A model generated the notes under the pieces. It had not been told where the DNA came from. It was given only the letters and a program-made list of their open reading frames with translations, and ran no database searches. Of a stretch of DNA of 41,981 bases, positions 6,413 through 14,608 are shown piece after piece. The stretch comes from a virus. The DNA lies in IMG/VR virus record IMGVR_UViG_3300043777_000142, positions 1 through 41,981 of that record; one strand, 5' to 3'. How positions within the stretch are numbered: position 1 is the stretch's first letter; every line of letters starts with the position of its first letter. The translations under genes were made by a program, and so were the position numbers.

Positions 6413-6773
6413 TGACGTATTCCCCCGGTATGGTAAGAACCTCGGCCACAGCATCGTCTGGGCTGCACGGCACATTCTCGCACACAAAGTCCAGGTACCC
6501 AGCCGGATCATTATTATCCACCCCAGGAGGGCAGTACGAATAGATCAACTCTTGGATTGACATCCCTCGTCCGGCGTCGATTTTGAGTTGTCGCTCGAGA
6601 TCGTCCCACCCGAGTTGAGGGGTTTTAATCTGCCCAATAGCGTTTGGGTCATTGGGGCTGTGGAAACTGTTAGGACTATGTCGTAAATCGCCAGGGTTAT
6701 TATTGCGAGTAGGCAGAGTTCCCGGAATGCCATATCCTTCCTCCTTAGCAATCACTTCACCTAACTTGCTCAT
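6405..6773 (-). CDS. Endolysin-type muramidase/transglycosylase, P5-like
   Basis: 122 residues from ATG 6773, with AGGAGG directly upstream; the frame is open to 6812 but that start lacks a ribosome site. The TRNNNPGDLRHS block followed by AIGQIKTPQLGWDDLERQL, GMSIQELIYSYCPPG and a D..GYLDFV segment is the typical pattern of small phage lysins often annotated as structural protein P5-like lytic enzymes. They cleave the peptidoglycan glycan. Glu residues near the N-terminus (EVIAKEEG) are candidates for the catalytic acid. Adjacent genes encode holin-like and coiled-coil membrane proteins, completing a lysis cassette. Confidence 0.72.
   Translation of the reverse strand: MSKLGEVIAKEEGYGIPGTLPTRNNNPGDLRHSPNSFHSPNDPNAIGQIKTPQLGWDDLERQLKIDAGRGMSIQELIYSYCPPGVDNNDPAGYLDFVCENVPCSPDDAVAEVLTIPGEYVNE
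6545..6733 (-). CDS. Possible nested membrane-protein gene inside the endolysin gene
   Basis: 62 residues in another frame, wholly within the endolysin gene. ATG 6733 follows a perfect AAGGAGG at about 6 bases. The N-terminus MAFRELCLLAIITLAIYDIVL is a plausible signal anchor, followed by a polar tail. Nested lysis genes exist (Rz1 within Rz), so a spanin or antiholin is conceivable. Against it, the ribosome site is simply the codons for KEEG, which recur in this lysin family, so it could be chance. Confidence 0.3.
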   Translation of the reverse strand: MAFRELCLLAIITLAIYDIVLTVSTAPMTQTLLGRLKPLNSGGTISSDNSKSTPDEGCQSKS

Positions 6774-6987
6774 TTCTATCCTCCTGTCTACGCAAGCGGG
6801 AGCGTGCTTCAATGTTGGTTAATCGGGTCTCAATGGATCTGAGACGTTTCTGAACTTCGTCGGCAGCCTTGAGGTGGCGACCCACTAACACCCGAAGTAT
6901 AATCCCCCAGGTAGCCGTGAGCAATGCGATGGCCCATCCTGACTGCCCCACCGCATCCGCCACGTCCTTAAGAGGAACTTCGCTCAT
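6757..6987 (-). CDS. Small membrane protein with coiled-coil tail, lysis cassette
   Basis: 76 residues, ATG at 6987 overlapping the preceding stop as ATGA. One hydrophobic span, GWAIALLTATWGIILRVLVG (about residues 17-36), is followed by a charged amphipathic helix (EVQKRLRSIETRLTNIEARSRLRRQEDR) with heptad repeats. It lies directly upstream of the endolysin and overlaps its 5' region. This architecture suits an inner-membrane spanin subunit or a phage-holin-like anchor. No catalytic motif. Function inferred from architecture and location. Confidence 0.62.
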   Translation of the reverse strand: MSEVPLKDVADAVGQSGWAIALLTATWGIILRVLVGRHLKAADEVQKRLRSIETRLTNIEARSRLRRQEDRNEQVR

Positions 6988-7208
6988 TTATTCTTCTTTG
7001 GGTTCTTAGAAGTGCCTGGTACACCCGCCGGTGCTTGAAATTGAGGTACGATTTGCCGCTCAATCTCAGCATATGCTTCTTTGGCTTGACCATGAGGCAT
7101 AAGCTCTAATCCGCGTAACACGATATTCAGCGTGTTCGGAGTCATGGTGAAGGTAACGGGTCGGTCGACGGTAACGGGCTGGGGGCCAGGGGACTTCGTG
7201 TTGGACAT
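6984..7208 (-). CDS. Small unknown protein
   Basis: 74 residues, ATG 7208 with AAGGAG upstream. The central part (VTFTMTPNTLNIVLRGLELMPHGQAKEAYAEIERQIVPQF) could form a beta strand and two helices; both ends are Pro/Lys rich. Its 5' end overlaps the cupin gene by 67 bp in another frame, and its stop overlaps the next start as ATGA. Small proteins with a PNTLNIVLRGL-type motif occur near phage lysis genes, but I cannot assign a role. Confidence 0.62.
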   Translation of the reverse strand: MSNTKSPGPQPVTVDRPVTFTMTPNTLNIVLRGLELMPHGQAKEAYAEIERQIVPQFQAPAGVPGTSKNPKKNK

Positions 7209-7513
7209 GAAATTACTCCTTCAAGCTGTTGTATGGATAGTTTCTTGTATTCTTCTGGTTCACCGTTTAGATACGTGTTCAGTATAGCAGTACGGGGCTT
7301 CAGTGCAACTATCTCGTGTGGCTTGTTATTCTCAGGTATGAACGTATCCCCCGCCACGAGCACCACATGGTTCACCCGCACACTGCCGCGCAACACATGA
7401 ACATCATGGTACATCGGTGGCTTATGAGAATGCATAGGGATAGTTTCCCCCGCATGCTCGAAATCATAGCGGCAATCAAAACCACCATGACGACAATGGT
7501 AGTATCTTATCAT
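7142..7513 (-). CDS. Cupin-fold protein
   Basis: 123 residues, ATG at 7513 in an ATGA overlap with the tail-protein stop. The MHSHKPPMYHDVHVLRGSVRV block resembles cupin motif 1 (several His and an Asp as metal ligands) and AGDTFIPENNKPHEIVAL resembles motif 2. The domain covers about residues 15-90; the C-terminal 30 residues are Pro/Ser rich and overlap the next gene. Cupins bind metal ions and many small ligands. Why a phage would place one between tail and lysis genes is unclear; a virion-associated sugar-binding or enzymatic role is possible. No function proven. Confidence 0.6.
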   Translation of the reverse strand: MIRYYHCRHGGFDCRYDFEHAGETIPMHSHKPPMYHDVHVLRGSVRVNHVVLVAGDTFIPENNKPHEIVALKPRTAILNTYLNGEPEEYKKLSIQQLEGVISCPTRSPLAPSPLPSTDPLPSP

Positions 7514-8178
7514 GTGAATTTTATCACAATAACTCCTGGGTTGCCCAGGGTTCGGCCAGTATTCGCCGCGCCTGCTCCGCCGTGACCAGTTCCAGGGCCT
7601 GTGGACACTGTCCCCACTATGGGAGCTCCACCATTGCCTCCTCCACCCGCACCAGTGCTTCCGTTAGAGCCCGCATTCCCCGCCGTGTTAGCGACATTGC
7701 CGCCTGTGGCGACTGCCGGGGCCGCGCCACCGATTCCGTTGGATCCGCTGGCATTGCCGCCGACTATGCCAGCAGGAGAAGACATCGCCGTAATGGCGAA
7801 GGTACCGCTAGCCACCGAGGATGGCGAACCAATGGCTCCTACTGTACAACTGATGGTTAAACCATTGGACGTTGCAACGTTGTAGGAACTACTAGAAAGT
7901 GAGCTTGAACTAGCCCCTCCTCCACCAAGTTCACTACATCCAGAACCGCTACCTGTTCCGCCTGCGTTGGTTCCACCATAGCAATCTATCTGCACGGTAG
8001 TAGCACCAGACGGAATGGTGATTACTGTTCCAGACTGGGCAGTGTTGAGCGTTGTCGTTTGCGGTGCGAATGGACTTGCGTCCTGGGCAAACATGATGGT
8101 GGAACCACTGGCGCGGATCTGTCGACGCCAGCGAGTTCGTCTAACGTAGCGCGGCCGATTTTTGACCAGTGCGCTCAC
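7510..8178 (-). CDS. Glycine-rich tail appendage protein
   Basis: 222 residues, GTG start in a GTGA overlap with the tail fibre stop. A basic N-terminal region (RPRYVRRTRWRRQIR) precedes a predicted beta strand block (VITIPSGATTVQIDCYGG). The remainder is very rich in Gly, Ala, Ser and Asn (GGGGASSSS, TGAGGGGNGGAP) and ends in NPGVIVIKFT, the usual end of glycine-rich phage tail domains. Such proteins form receptor-binding tips or adhesins. It follows the tail fibre gene in the same operon. Confidence 0.65.
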   Translation of the reverse strand: MSALVKNRPRYVRRTRWRRQIRASGSTIMFAQDASPFAPQTTTLNTAQSGTVITIPSGATTVQIDCYGGTNAGGTGSGSGCSELGGGGASSSSLSSSSYNVATSNGLTISCTVGAIGSPSSVASGTFAITAMSSPAGIVGGNASGSNGIGGAAPAVATGGNVANTAGNAGSNGSTGAGGGGNGGAPIVGTVSTGPGTGHGGAGAANTGRTLGNPGVIVIKFT

Positions 8179-9470
8179 GAAAGATTAATTCCACTAATGG
8201 TCCATTCAGTAGCGGCAACCTTCGTTGCAGTGAACTTACCATTGGGTGACAAAGTGCGTGAACCAGTTCCGCCAGTGCCCAGCCACACGAGCGTATCAGT
8301 GGTGATGGCTACCGTGATAGAACCGCTACCAAGATGTGTGCCTGAAAGGGTTGTGCCGACCGGATAAGCCACTGAGGCATTTGCTGGGATAGTCCAGGTA
8401 AACGGAGCCGCGCCTGTGCAGACAAGTGATTTACCGCTGTCAGACAATACGTAGCCGTAGCTCGCATTCTTTAAAATCATCGGCACTTCAAGGTAGCCGA
8501 CATTAAAGGGGCCATTCCCCGCTTCGTCTTGGGTTATTAGGGGATGAACTCCACCCGCTCCAGCCACCACGCTCAGAGTAGCTACAGTAGAATCACCTGT
8601 TAGGACAACGCCGCCTGTGGAGAGTATTCGTAATCTATCTACGCCATTATCGCAAATGCTAAGAGCATTTGCTACAGAATTTCCAACTATGAAGTTATAG
8701 TTCTTAGCATTGGTGACTAAAGCCAACCCTAAAATTTGCGAAGCAGAACTTACAGCGTAGAACGAGTAGACACCAACACTGCCAGCAGCTTCTACTGTGA
8801 CGGAACTAGACCCACCAATGCCCACATTCAAAGTAGGGAAAGTGGCATTCGCGCCAGAGATTGAAAGAGAAGTCCCTGTAGTGGAACTATTTACAATGAC
8901 GTTACCCGCAGCGGATATTTGAATCCTAGCAACGTTGTCTGTAAAGAAGCTTAATGCGTGATTGGTAGAAGTTCCTATAAGATGATTATGACTGCCATCT
9001 TCTTCAAAAAGAAGTATAGACGTCCCATCTGTGGCCTCAAAATAATTAGAATTATTGATTACATTTAGTAACAAGGCCGCAGAGGCACCGGACCCTATTT
9101 GATCAAGTACGAGCGTTGTACCGCTCGCGGGCGCATTCAGTACTACATTCTGTCCTGACAACGTGAGCGCAGTCGGGGTGAATGTATATCGAACCGTACC
9201 CCCGATGCTTAGCCCAACCGTATTCGCGGCAGCGCGGTACAGCCCAGTAGAGGGTTCAGCACCAAACGCTACTCCAGGGGCCGCAGCAGTACCATCAAGA
9301 ATCTTAAGCGCAGCCAGCATTGAACCGTTGCCAGAACGATCCAAAGAAGCTGTCAATACGGTGCCTATGTCTGTTAGGGTCGTATTGCCCCACGAACTAG
9401 AAATAGTCGTACCCGTGACGACTGGGTTGCCACTCGGCAGGGTATAATTCCCGTTACTGTCGCGAGGCAT
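8175..9470 (-). CDS. Tail fibre / tail spike protein
   Basis: 431 residues, ATG 9470 with AAGGAGTG upstream. The N-terminus MPRDSNGNYTLPSGNPVVTG, followed by the WGNTTLTDIGTVLTASLDRSGNG region, is the standard virion-attachment start of podovirus tail fibres. GVAFGAEPSTGLYRAAANTVGLSIGG is a second familiar segment. The middle is low-charge beta-rich repeats (trimeric shaft style) and the C-terminal 80 residues (DSGKSLVCTGAAPFTWTIPANASVAYPVG) form a compact domain. It should bind the host surface receptor. No SGNH or lyase motif seen. Confidence 0.8.
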   Translation of the reverse strand: MPRDSNGNYTLPSGNPVVTGTTISSSWGNTTLTDIGTVLTASLDRSGNGSMLAALKILDGTAAAPGVAFGAEPSTGLYRAAANTVGLSIGGTVRYTFTPTALTLSGQNVVLNAPASGTTLVLDQIGSGASAALLLNVINNSNYFEATDGTSILLFEEDGSHNHLIGTSTNHALSFFTDNVARIQISAAGNVIVNSSTTGTSLSISGANATFPTLNVGIGGSSSVTVEAAGSVGVYSFYAVSSASQILGLALVTNAKNYNFIVGNSVANALSICDNGVDRLRILSTGGVVLTGDSTVATLSVVAGAGGVHPLITQDEAGNGPFNVGYLEVPMILKNASYGYVLSDSGKSLVCTGAAPFTWTIPANASVAYPVGTTLSGTHLGSGSITVAITTDTLVWLGTGGTGSRTLSPNGKFTATKVAATEWTISGINLS

Positions 9471-11655
9471 TGTCTATCACTCCTTGGCGGGTAGCGAAAT
9501 CGGCCAAGTGCGCCGCGTTGGGATTTTTTCTGAGCAGGTTGGCAATGAAACGTTGCGTGTCAGTATCCCCGTAAAGCCCCCGCTGGAAAGTCTTGGTAGC
9601 CAGAGCATTAGCTAGCCCCACGGATCCTAGAGCAGCAGCGGGTCCACCAACAAAGCCTGCTAGTCCTGGACCTACCGTTTCCTTGGCCAAATTCAGCACA
9701 TGGCGACCAGCGGGATCTACACCGCCAGCGCTCTCACCAAATACTTCATGAGCATCTTGCGCCATTCTTTGCACCTGACTATCATCTGGCGCAGCTTTCG
9801 CGAGTCGGCCCCATTGTCCAGCAAGAGTCCCTTTATTTGCAACATTTCCCTCAGATGTGGAGAGTATCGCATTGGATTCTCCATAATGTTCTTGAAGTCG
9901 CTTAAAATTCTGTAGATCAGCCTGTATCTGAGGATTGGGGGCTGCCTTACGAGTCATGGTGGCTTCGCCATTGCCGTCCAACTTAAAGCCAGCTTTCTGG
10001 TAAAATTTAATCAAATCTGGCTGTGAAATACCTCCTTTGTCAAGCGGTATGGCGCTAAGCGTCATATTCGTGCCGTGCTTATCTGCCAAGCCTGTAATAT
10101 TCTTCAACGCAGCCGAGCCTGCGCCGGTACCGGGCAAATCCGAGCGCAGCTTTTCCAAGTGTACCGTATTCGGATCACCTGGGTCCATGTAAAGCTCAGC
10201 AGTAGAGTTTCCATTAACACGCTGGCCAAGTTGACCTACACCAGCTTCCTCTGGGTACTTTGCTTGGAACTCCGCCAGCATATTCTTGCTAGGAATGACA
10301 CCCGGTTTCGTGGCAGTGCGGCCATTCTTAATGGCGTTGTCAATCATATTGTCGAAACTGCCCAGTGCAGTTTCGGTAGAGGCTGGGTTGCCGAGACTAG
10401 CCAGCCCCCCAGCGCTACGAAGATTGCCTAATGCCTCGCGTCCTGCGGCCTTGGCTCTAAGTAGGTTCGCACCCGACAAGGTGCCGTCGTCGGAAAGGTG
10501 ACTTTGCAGAATGTTGTCGAGGGTTGAAGCAATCTGCTGTTTATGCCCGGTTGGGAGATCAGTTCCAGTGAGATTGTCCAACACACTTCCGTGGAAGTCT
10601 TCTGGGGGCTGGAAGGCATAGTTTTTCACCGTGCGATCGTAAGCCGCGTCGGATTGTTTACGAATATTCGCTGCCGTAGCCTGAGGTGTATCACCCTCTG
10701 GTACGGGGGATTTTACGAGAGTGCCCGTAGCATCGGTTTGGGGTACCGGCGCGTGGGTCATCAGAGTATCACTGTAGATTTTTTGGGCTTTCTTAGATTG
10801 TGAATCAAGCTGCTCACGCGCGCCGAAGAAATATGGCAACACGGTCTTATAAGCGCCTGCTACTGGACCTTCACCCCCCTGACTAATGGGAATATGAAGA
10901 TTCTTACCTTCTGCAGCGGCATCTTTAATCATATGTTCAGCAGGCTCAGATTTACGAACAATGCCATTCACTACTCTGCCAGCCATGCTGAGAGGTAAGC
11001 TCAGAGCGGCGCCTGCGCCTGCTCCAGTAAGTGGATCTTCACCACTTAGTCCACTGGCCGCAGCCCCCTCCCCGCCTGCCTGAGCAGTTCTCGCACTTAC
11101 CCGCCCCGCCAGCTTAGCTACGCCCGTTCCGGCCAGCTTACCCGCTCCCAGGGCCTCTGAAACGGCTCCGCCAGCCGCGCCTACGGGCAGTGTAGCCACT
11201 CCCTGGCCAGCAATATCACCTACGGCTCCTCGACTGGTAGCTAGCAGTGGAGCGTCCAATTTAGCATCTGTCAATGGGGCGTGTGGGGTAGCTTCGCCAC
11301 CTTCACCTGCGCCAATGGCGTCGGCGCCAGAAAGCAAAGTATCGCCCACCTTGGATAGACCGTGACCGAAACCCTCAGCAGTTTGATCTAGCCCAGGCTG
11401 GGAACCGGGGAACAGATGTCCACCGCCCTCAGCAGGATTAGAATCCCTGACTGCTATTTTCTGGTAAGTGTTGAGCAGATGCCCGTGGAGTTCCTGCATA
11501 GCAGCCATATCGCCTGCCTTGGCTGCGAGACCGTAGGCATGCTGATAAATAGCAGCGTCATTTTTCAGTGGATCGGCAGGCGGGGGAGCGGCGGCAGCCG
11601 GAGACTGAGGAGTCTGCTCCCACGAATCAATCATATCGTCAGCGGTAGCACTCAC
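9454..11655 (-). CDS. Large internal (ejection) virion protein with embedded GNAT domain
   Basis: 733 residues, GTG start overlapping the upstream stop (GTGA). The N-terminal third is Ala/Gly/Pro rich with hydrophobic Gly-Ala helices (VGDIAGQGVATLPVGAAGGA), typical of DNA-ejection proteins that line a trans-envelope channel. Residues about 475-570 carry an acetyltransferase-like segment: GTGAGSAALKNITGLADKHG (acetyl-CoA pyrophosphate loop), LSAIPL, then DLIKFYQKAGFKLDG. The C-terminus again has hydrophobic Gly-rich helices (GPGLAGFVGGPAAALGSVG). Likely ejected with the DNA; the GNAT part may modify a host target (inference, after the polyvalent-protein concept). Confidence 0.7.
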   Translation of the reverse strand: MSATADDMIDSWEQTPQSPAAAAPPPADPLKNDAAIYQHAYGLAAKAGDMAAMQELHGHLLNTYQKIAVRDSNPAEGGGHLFPGSQPGLDQTAEGFGHGLSKVGDTLLSGADAIGAGEGGEATPHAPLTDAKLDAPLLATSRGAVGDIAGQGVATLPVGAAGGAVSEALGAGKLAGTGVAKLAGRVSARTAQAGGEGAAASGLSGEDPLTGAGAGAALSLPLSMAGRVVNGIVRKSEPAEHMIKDAAAEGKNLHIPISQGGEGPVAGAYKTVLPYFFGAREQLDSQSKKAQKIYSDTLMTHAPVPQTDATGTLVKSPVPEGDTPQATAANIRKQSDAAYDRTVKNYAFQPPEDFHGSVLDNLTGTDLPTGHKQQIASTLDNILQSHLSDDGTLSGANLLRAKAAGREALGNLRSAGGLASLGNPASTETALGSFDNMIDNAIKNGRTATKPGVIPSKNMLAEFQAKYPEEAGVGQLGQRVNGNSTAELYMDPGDPNTVHLEKLRSDLPGTGAGSAALKNITGLADKHGTNMTLSAIPLDKGGISQPDLIKFYQKAGFKLDGNGEATMTRKAAPNPQIQADLQNFKRLQEHYGESNAILSTSEGNVANKGTLAGQWGRLAKAAPDDSQVQRMAQDAHEVFGESAGGVDPAGRHVLNLAKETVGPGLAGFVGGPAAALGSVGLANALATKTFQRGLYGDTDTQRFIANLLRKNPNAAHLADFATRQGVIDNASRQ

Positions 11656-12746
11656 TGCGGGCTACCACTGGGGATGCCGCTGAACAGATTGTTAATGCCT
11701 GGCACGAACGGTAACTGTCGCGTAGGCATGGGCATCTGGCCCGTAGATTGCGGAAATAGAGACCCAGACGGAGCCGCTAATCCAGGGGCTGCCGGAGCGG
11801 CGGGTGCTTTGGGAGCCGTGATGGCTTGGGTCGCGGCGCGGACGTACTGGGACGCGGGGGTAGCTGCCGAGGCGGAGGCCGAGGAGTTACCGGGTGCTTC
11901 CGGTCGCATCGCTGCAATTTGGTCAGAATTATACCCTCCAGCCTGCAAAGCATCAAGACGCTGGTTGATTTTGTCAGCCACGCGCTTTTGAATCTGAGTC
12001 ATATTCTGCATTTGCACGTCGGGAGACTGGCTGGGGTTGATATGGTACTTTTCGAACGTAGCCATCTCTGTTGGCGAAATGCGAGCGCCGAACAGACGGT
12101 GCATTTCGTCAATGGTGAAGTTGCGGCCGTAATTCTGGTACCAGTTAGCAGCATCCTTATCATCTTGATTCACCAGCCCCAGCGCGCCTGAAACTGTAGG
12201 GAAATTGGCCGACATATAATTCGTAGCATTGCGCGAAACTTTGCCTGCCCCTGAAAACTCAGGCTTGTAGTTGGAGATAGAGTCATTTATAGCGTCAAGA
12301 CTGTCCTTTAGAGCACTAACATCCTTAAAAGTACCCATCGGCAGCGGCTTGCCCGGTGCGTCATCCTTTTTGGCATTTTGACGAGCCAAGGCGTCAGCAT
12401 CTCGCTGGGTAAGTAAATCGCGTCGTAACTGATCATTGCTGGCCGTAGCTTCTCGGCTGCGGGCATCAGTCATTTGAGCAATTTTCATTGCTTGATCTTG
12501 CTGCGCCTGGTGAATAGCAAGAGTCTGTGCAAGGGCTGACTGCTTTTCGCGCTCACCGGCGATGGACTGGCCACTCTGTTGGGCACCGCGTGACAAATCT
12601 TCACCAAGAGGCGATATTACACGATCTCCCGTAGCCTGATACATTTGACCAAGCGTAGCTTGACGACGTAATGCCTGAGCGAGCGCCTGCTGCTGGGTAG
12701 GGTCAGTCGGAACTCCCGAAACCATTGCGTCGAATTGATCGGCCAT
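11652..12746 (-). CDS. Internal virion protein (DNA ejectosome component)
   Basis: 364 residues, ATG at 12746 in a TAATG overlap. Gln/Ala-rich amphipathic helices dominate residues 1-135 (DPTQQQALAQALRRQATLGQMY, QQDQAMKIAQMTDARSREATAS). A more compact central domain follows (SGAGKVSRNATNYMSANFP to HRLFGARISPTEMATFEKYH), and the last 80 residues are Pro/Ala rich and disordered. Size, composition and place between two other ejection-type genes in the tail operon support a structural role inside the capsid. No enzymatic motif recognised. Confidence 0.65.
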   Translation of the reverse strand: MADQFDAMVSGVPTDPTQQQALAQALRRQATLGQMYQATGDRVISPLGEDLSRGAQQSGQSIAGEREKQSALAQTLAIHQAQQDQAMKIAQMTDARSREATASNDQLRRDLLTQRDADALARQNAKKDDAPGKPLPMGTFKDVSALKDSLDAINDSISNYKPEFSGAGKVSRNATNYMSANFPTVSGALGLVNQDDKDAANWYQNYGRNFTIDEMHRLFGARISPTEMATFEKYHINPSQSPDVQMQNMTQIQKRVADKINQRLDALQAGGYNSDQIAAMRPEAPGNSSASASAATPASQYVRAATQAITAPKAPAAPAAPGLAAPSGSLFPQSTGQMPMPTRQLPFVPGINNLFSGIPSGSPQ

Positions 12747-13183
12747 TACTGATAATTCTCTTCTGGGTCCATATCCTGTATGGCATTAAGGGATCCATCC
12801 TGGTTGCCACCACTGGCTATTGCAGCATTAGTATCAGGATGGTTAGCCGAGGGATTATTCGCGGCGTTGTACTGCGCCTCTGCCGCGCTAATAATCCGCC
12901 CTCTGGCATTCCGTAAGGTGGTGGCTTGCGCCTGCGAGGCGCGTAATGCTTGAGCCATCTGGTATTGAGCCAGCATATTCTGCCCAGCATTCGCTGCGGT
13001 TGCCAATGGCGAATTTCTCACCACAACCTTCCCAGCCATCTGGGCGTTATTCAATGGGGGAGGTCGCATAGCTTGCGCCATTGCCATCTGCTGTTTGAGG
13101 TTATTTTGATCCTCTTGGCTACTGGAAATTGATTGAAGTGCCTGTATTAGTCCAGGATCAATTTGTTGGCCACCGTTCATCAT
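12746..13183 (-). CDS. Small internal virion protein
   Basis: 145 residues, start ATG 13183 (ATGATG pair) with GAGGAT upstream. Rich in Gln, Ala, Asn and Met (NNLKQQMAMAQAMRPPP, AQYQMAQALRASQAQATTLRNARGRI), helical and without recognisable domain. It lies between the 333-residue and 364-residue internal proteins and is coupled to the latter by a 1-base TAATG overlap, so it is probably part of the same ejection complex. Confidence 0.62.
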   Translation of the reverse strand: MMNGGQQIDPGLIQALQSISSSQEDQNNLKQQMAMAQAMRPPPLNNAQMAGKVVVRNSPLATAANAGQNMLAQYQMAQALRASQAQATTLRNARGRIISAAEAQYNAANNPSANHPDTNAAIASGGNQDGSLNAIQDMDPEENYQ

Positions 13184-13193
13184 AATCTTATCC

Positions 13194-14195
13194 TCACGCC
13201 GCTGCTAGGGCTGGAATTGCATAAGCCATCAAGGCAGAACTGCCCAGCCCTGCCAATGCGCTATCCGTACTGTTTGCGGAACCCATTGCCGCATTGAACA
13301 TATTGAGATTGGCATTGCCCTGATCTTCACCAGCTTGCAATAATCCTGGAGTTTGGGCAACTCCTGCCGAAGTAGTGCCCGGAAAACTGGGCATGCCGAC
13401 TTGCTGGCCATTCATCAACGCATTCAGCATGTTGATGTCATAGCCAGACTGCTCTTGCCCAAGCCCTAGGTTTGCTTCCTCATTACTGATGTTTTGAGGT
13501 ATTTGAGCATTGTTGTACTCAGTCTGCGTACCCTCTTGCCCGAAACCCTGCGCTTGAGCGGCATTGGTCTCACCAAACTCCGTGGCACCCTCTTGCTCGC
13601 CGGCGCCGACCGCCTGATCTTCAGCAGTTTGATCCTGCGTGAACTGGGTGTTCAGTAAATTCTGAGTAGCAGTGTCGTAGGCTGCATCACCTGGCTTGAG
13701 CCCTTGGGCAGCCAACTGAGCTTGAGTTTGTTGGGTCTGCTGCTGTTGCAGAGGTTCCTGCAAATTCTGAAATTGATTCCAAACAGCATTCTCAGCCTGC
13801 TGATTAATCTGACCTGGGTTATTAGCAATCCCTTGCCCTGCCCCAGTCATAGACTGAGTTTGTGGTATAGTACCTGGGGGCGTGTTTATCTGGCTATTGA
13901 TCCCTTGAAGGAGATTGGCGCCAGTTTGCGACTCACCAGCAGATATCGCCTGCTGATTTTGGACAGATTCTTGCTCATCAGGCGTGAGCCCAACGTTTTC
14001 ATTGTAATCGGTGACCGCTGCGCCAGTGGCGGGATCAAATCCTTCACTGGTCGTATAGGAAAGATTGCCCCAGGGGGTGCTTACATCAGGACGGTTTGCC
14101 GCCGTCTGCTGCGCATTTAGTGCAGCGGATGACTGGGATTGCTGTTGAGCGAGTTGTTCGTAGTCTGGACTTGCTGGGGCGTCTGGTTTCGACAT
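13194..14195 (-). CDS. Internal virion / DNA-ejection protein
   Basis: 333 residues, ATG 14195 preceded by AGGATGAG. The beginning SPDYEQLAQQQSQSSAALN, followed by NRPDVSTPWGNLSYTTSEGF, matches a conserved podovirus internal protein seen upstream of ejection genes. The body is extremely Gln/Asn/Gly rich with helical segments (QFQNLQEPLQQQQTQQTQAQ), and the C-terminus ends in a hydrophobic helix (GLGSSALMAYAIPALAAA) that could insert into a membrane. It overlaps the acetyltransferase gene by 79 bp. Confidence 0.68.
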   Translation of the reverse strand: MSKPDAPASPDYEQLAQQQSQSSAALNAQQTAANRPDVSTPWGNLSYTTSEGFDPATGAAVTDYNENVGLTPDEQESVQNQQAISAGESQTGANLLQGINSQINTPPGTIPQTQSMTGAGQGIANNPGQINQQAENAVWNQFQNLQEPLQQQQTQQTQAQLAAQGLKPGDAAYDTATQNLLNTQFTQDQTAEDQAVGAGEQEGATEFGETNAAQAQGFGQEGTQTEYNNAQIPQNISNEEANLGLGQEQSGYDINMLNALMNGQQVGMPSFPGTTSAGVAQTPGLLQAGEDQGNANLNMFNAAMGSANSTDSALAGLGSSALMAYAIPALAAA

Positions 14196-14608
14196 CTCTC
14201 ATCCTGGTTAATCCACCGACACTCTTCGCGTCGAATAACCTGGATGGCCGTGTTGGTTCCAGCAACATAGGCGTCCTCAAGGACGCAGACCGTCTTCCAA
14301 CCTAACTTCTTATTGAACCTGATCGCAGCCACATTATTGCACGGGGTAATACCGATTACAAGGCCGAGGTTGCATGTGACGAATAGGTAGTGAAAAACTT
14401 CCCTTATGAAATGTCGTGTGAGATCTCCAGGTTTTCTAATCCAGAGATGAGTTTCACAGGAATTTGGGGTCCAGCGATCAAATCCTGCTGCGCAAACCAC
14501 CATTCCGTCTACGACGCCTTTGATGCCACGGAAGTACGGCGTCGTGGAGAGTTTGAGAATTGCACGAAACTCGTCTTTATCTTTTTCATTAAACTTGGCG
14601 CATATCAT
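14117..14608 (-). CDS. GNAT-family acetyltransferase, phage virion-cluster type
   Basis: 163 residues from ATG 14608 in a TAATG overlap with the tail protein; the open frame extends further upstream but without a usable start. The fold pattern is visible in FIREVFHYLFVTCNLGLVIGITPCNNVAAIRFNKKLGWK: a helix, a strand, then the N..A.....LGW motif of the GNAT C-terminal half. Such acetyltransferases commonly sit between tail-stabilisation and internal-protein genes of podoviruses. Substrate unknown; acetylation of a virion or host protein is possible. The C-terminal 30 residues are polar and overlap the next gene. Confidence 0.72.
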   Translation of the reverse strand: MICAKFNEKDKDEFRAILKLSTTPYFRGIKGVVDGMVVCAAGFDRWTPNSCETHLWIRKPGDLTRHFIREVFHYLFVTCNLGLVIGITPCNNVAAIRFNKKLGWKTVCVLEDAYVAGTNTAIQVIRREECRWINQDERCRNQTPQQVQTTNNSLNSNPSHPLH

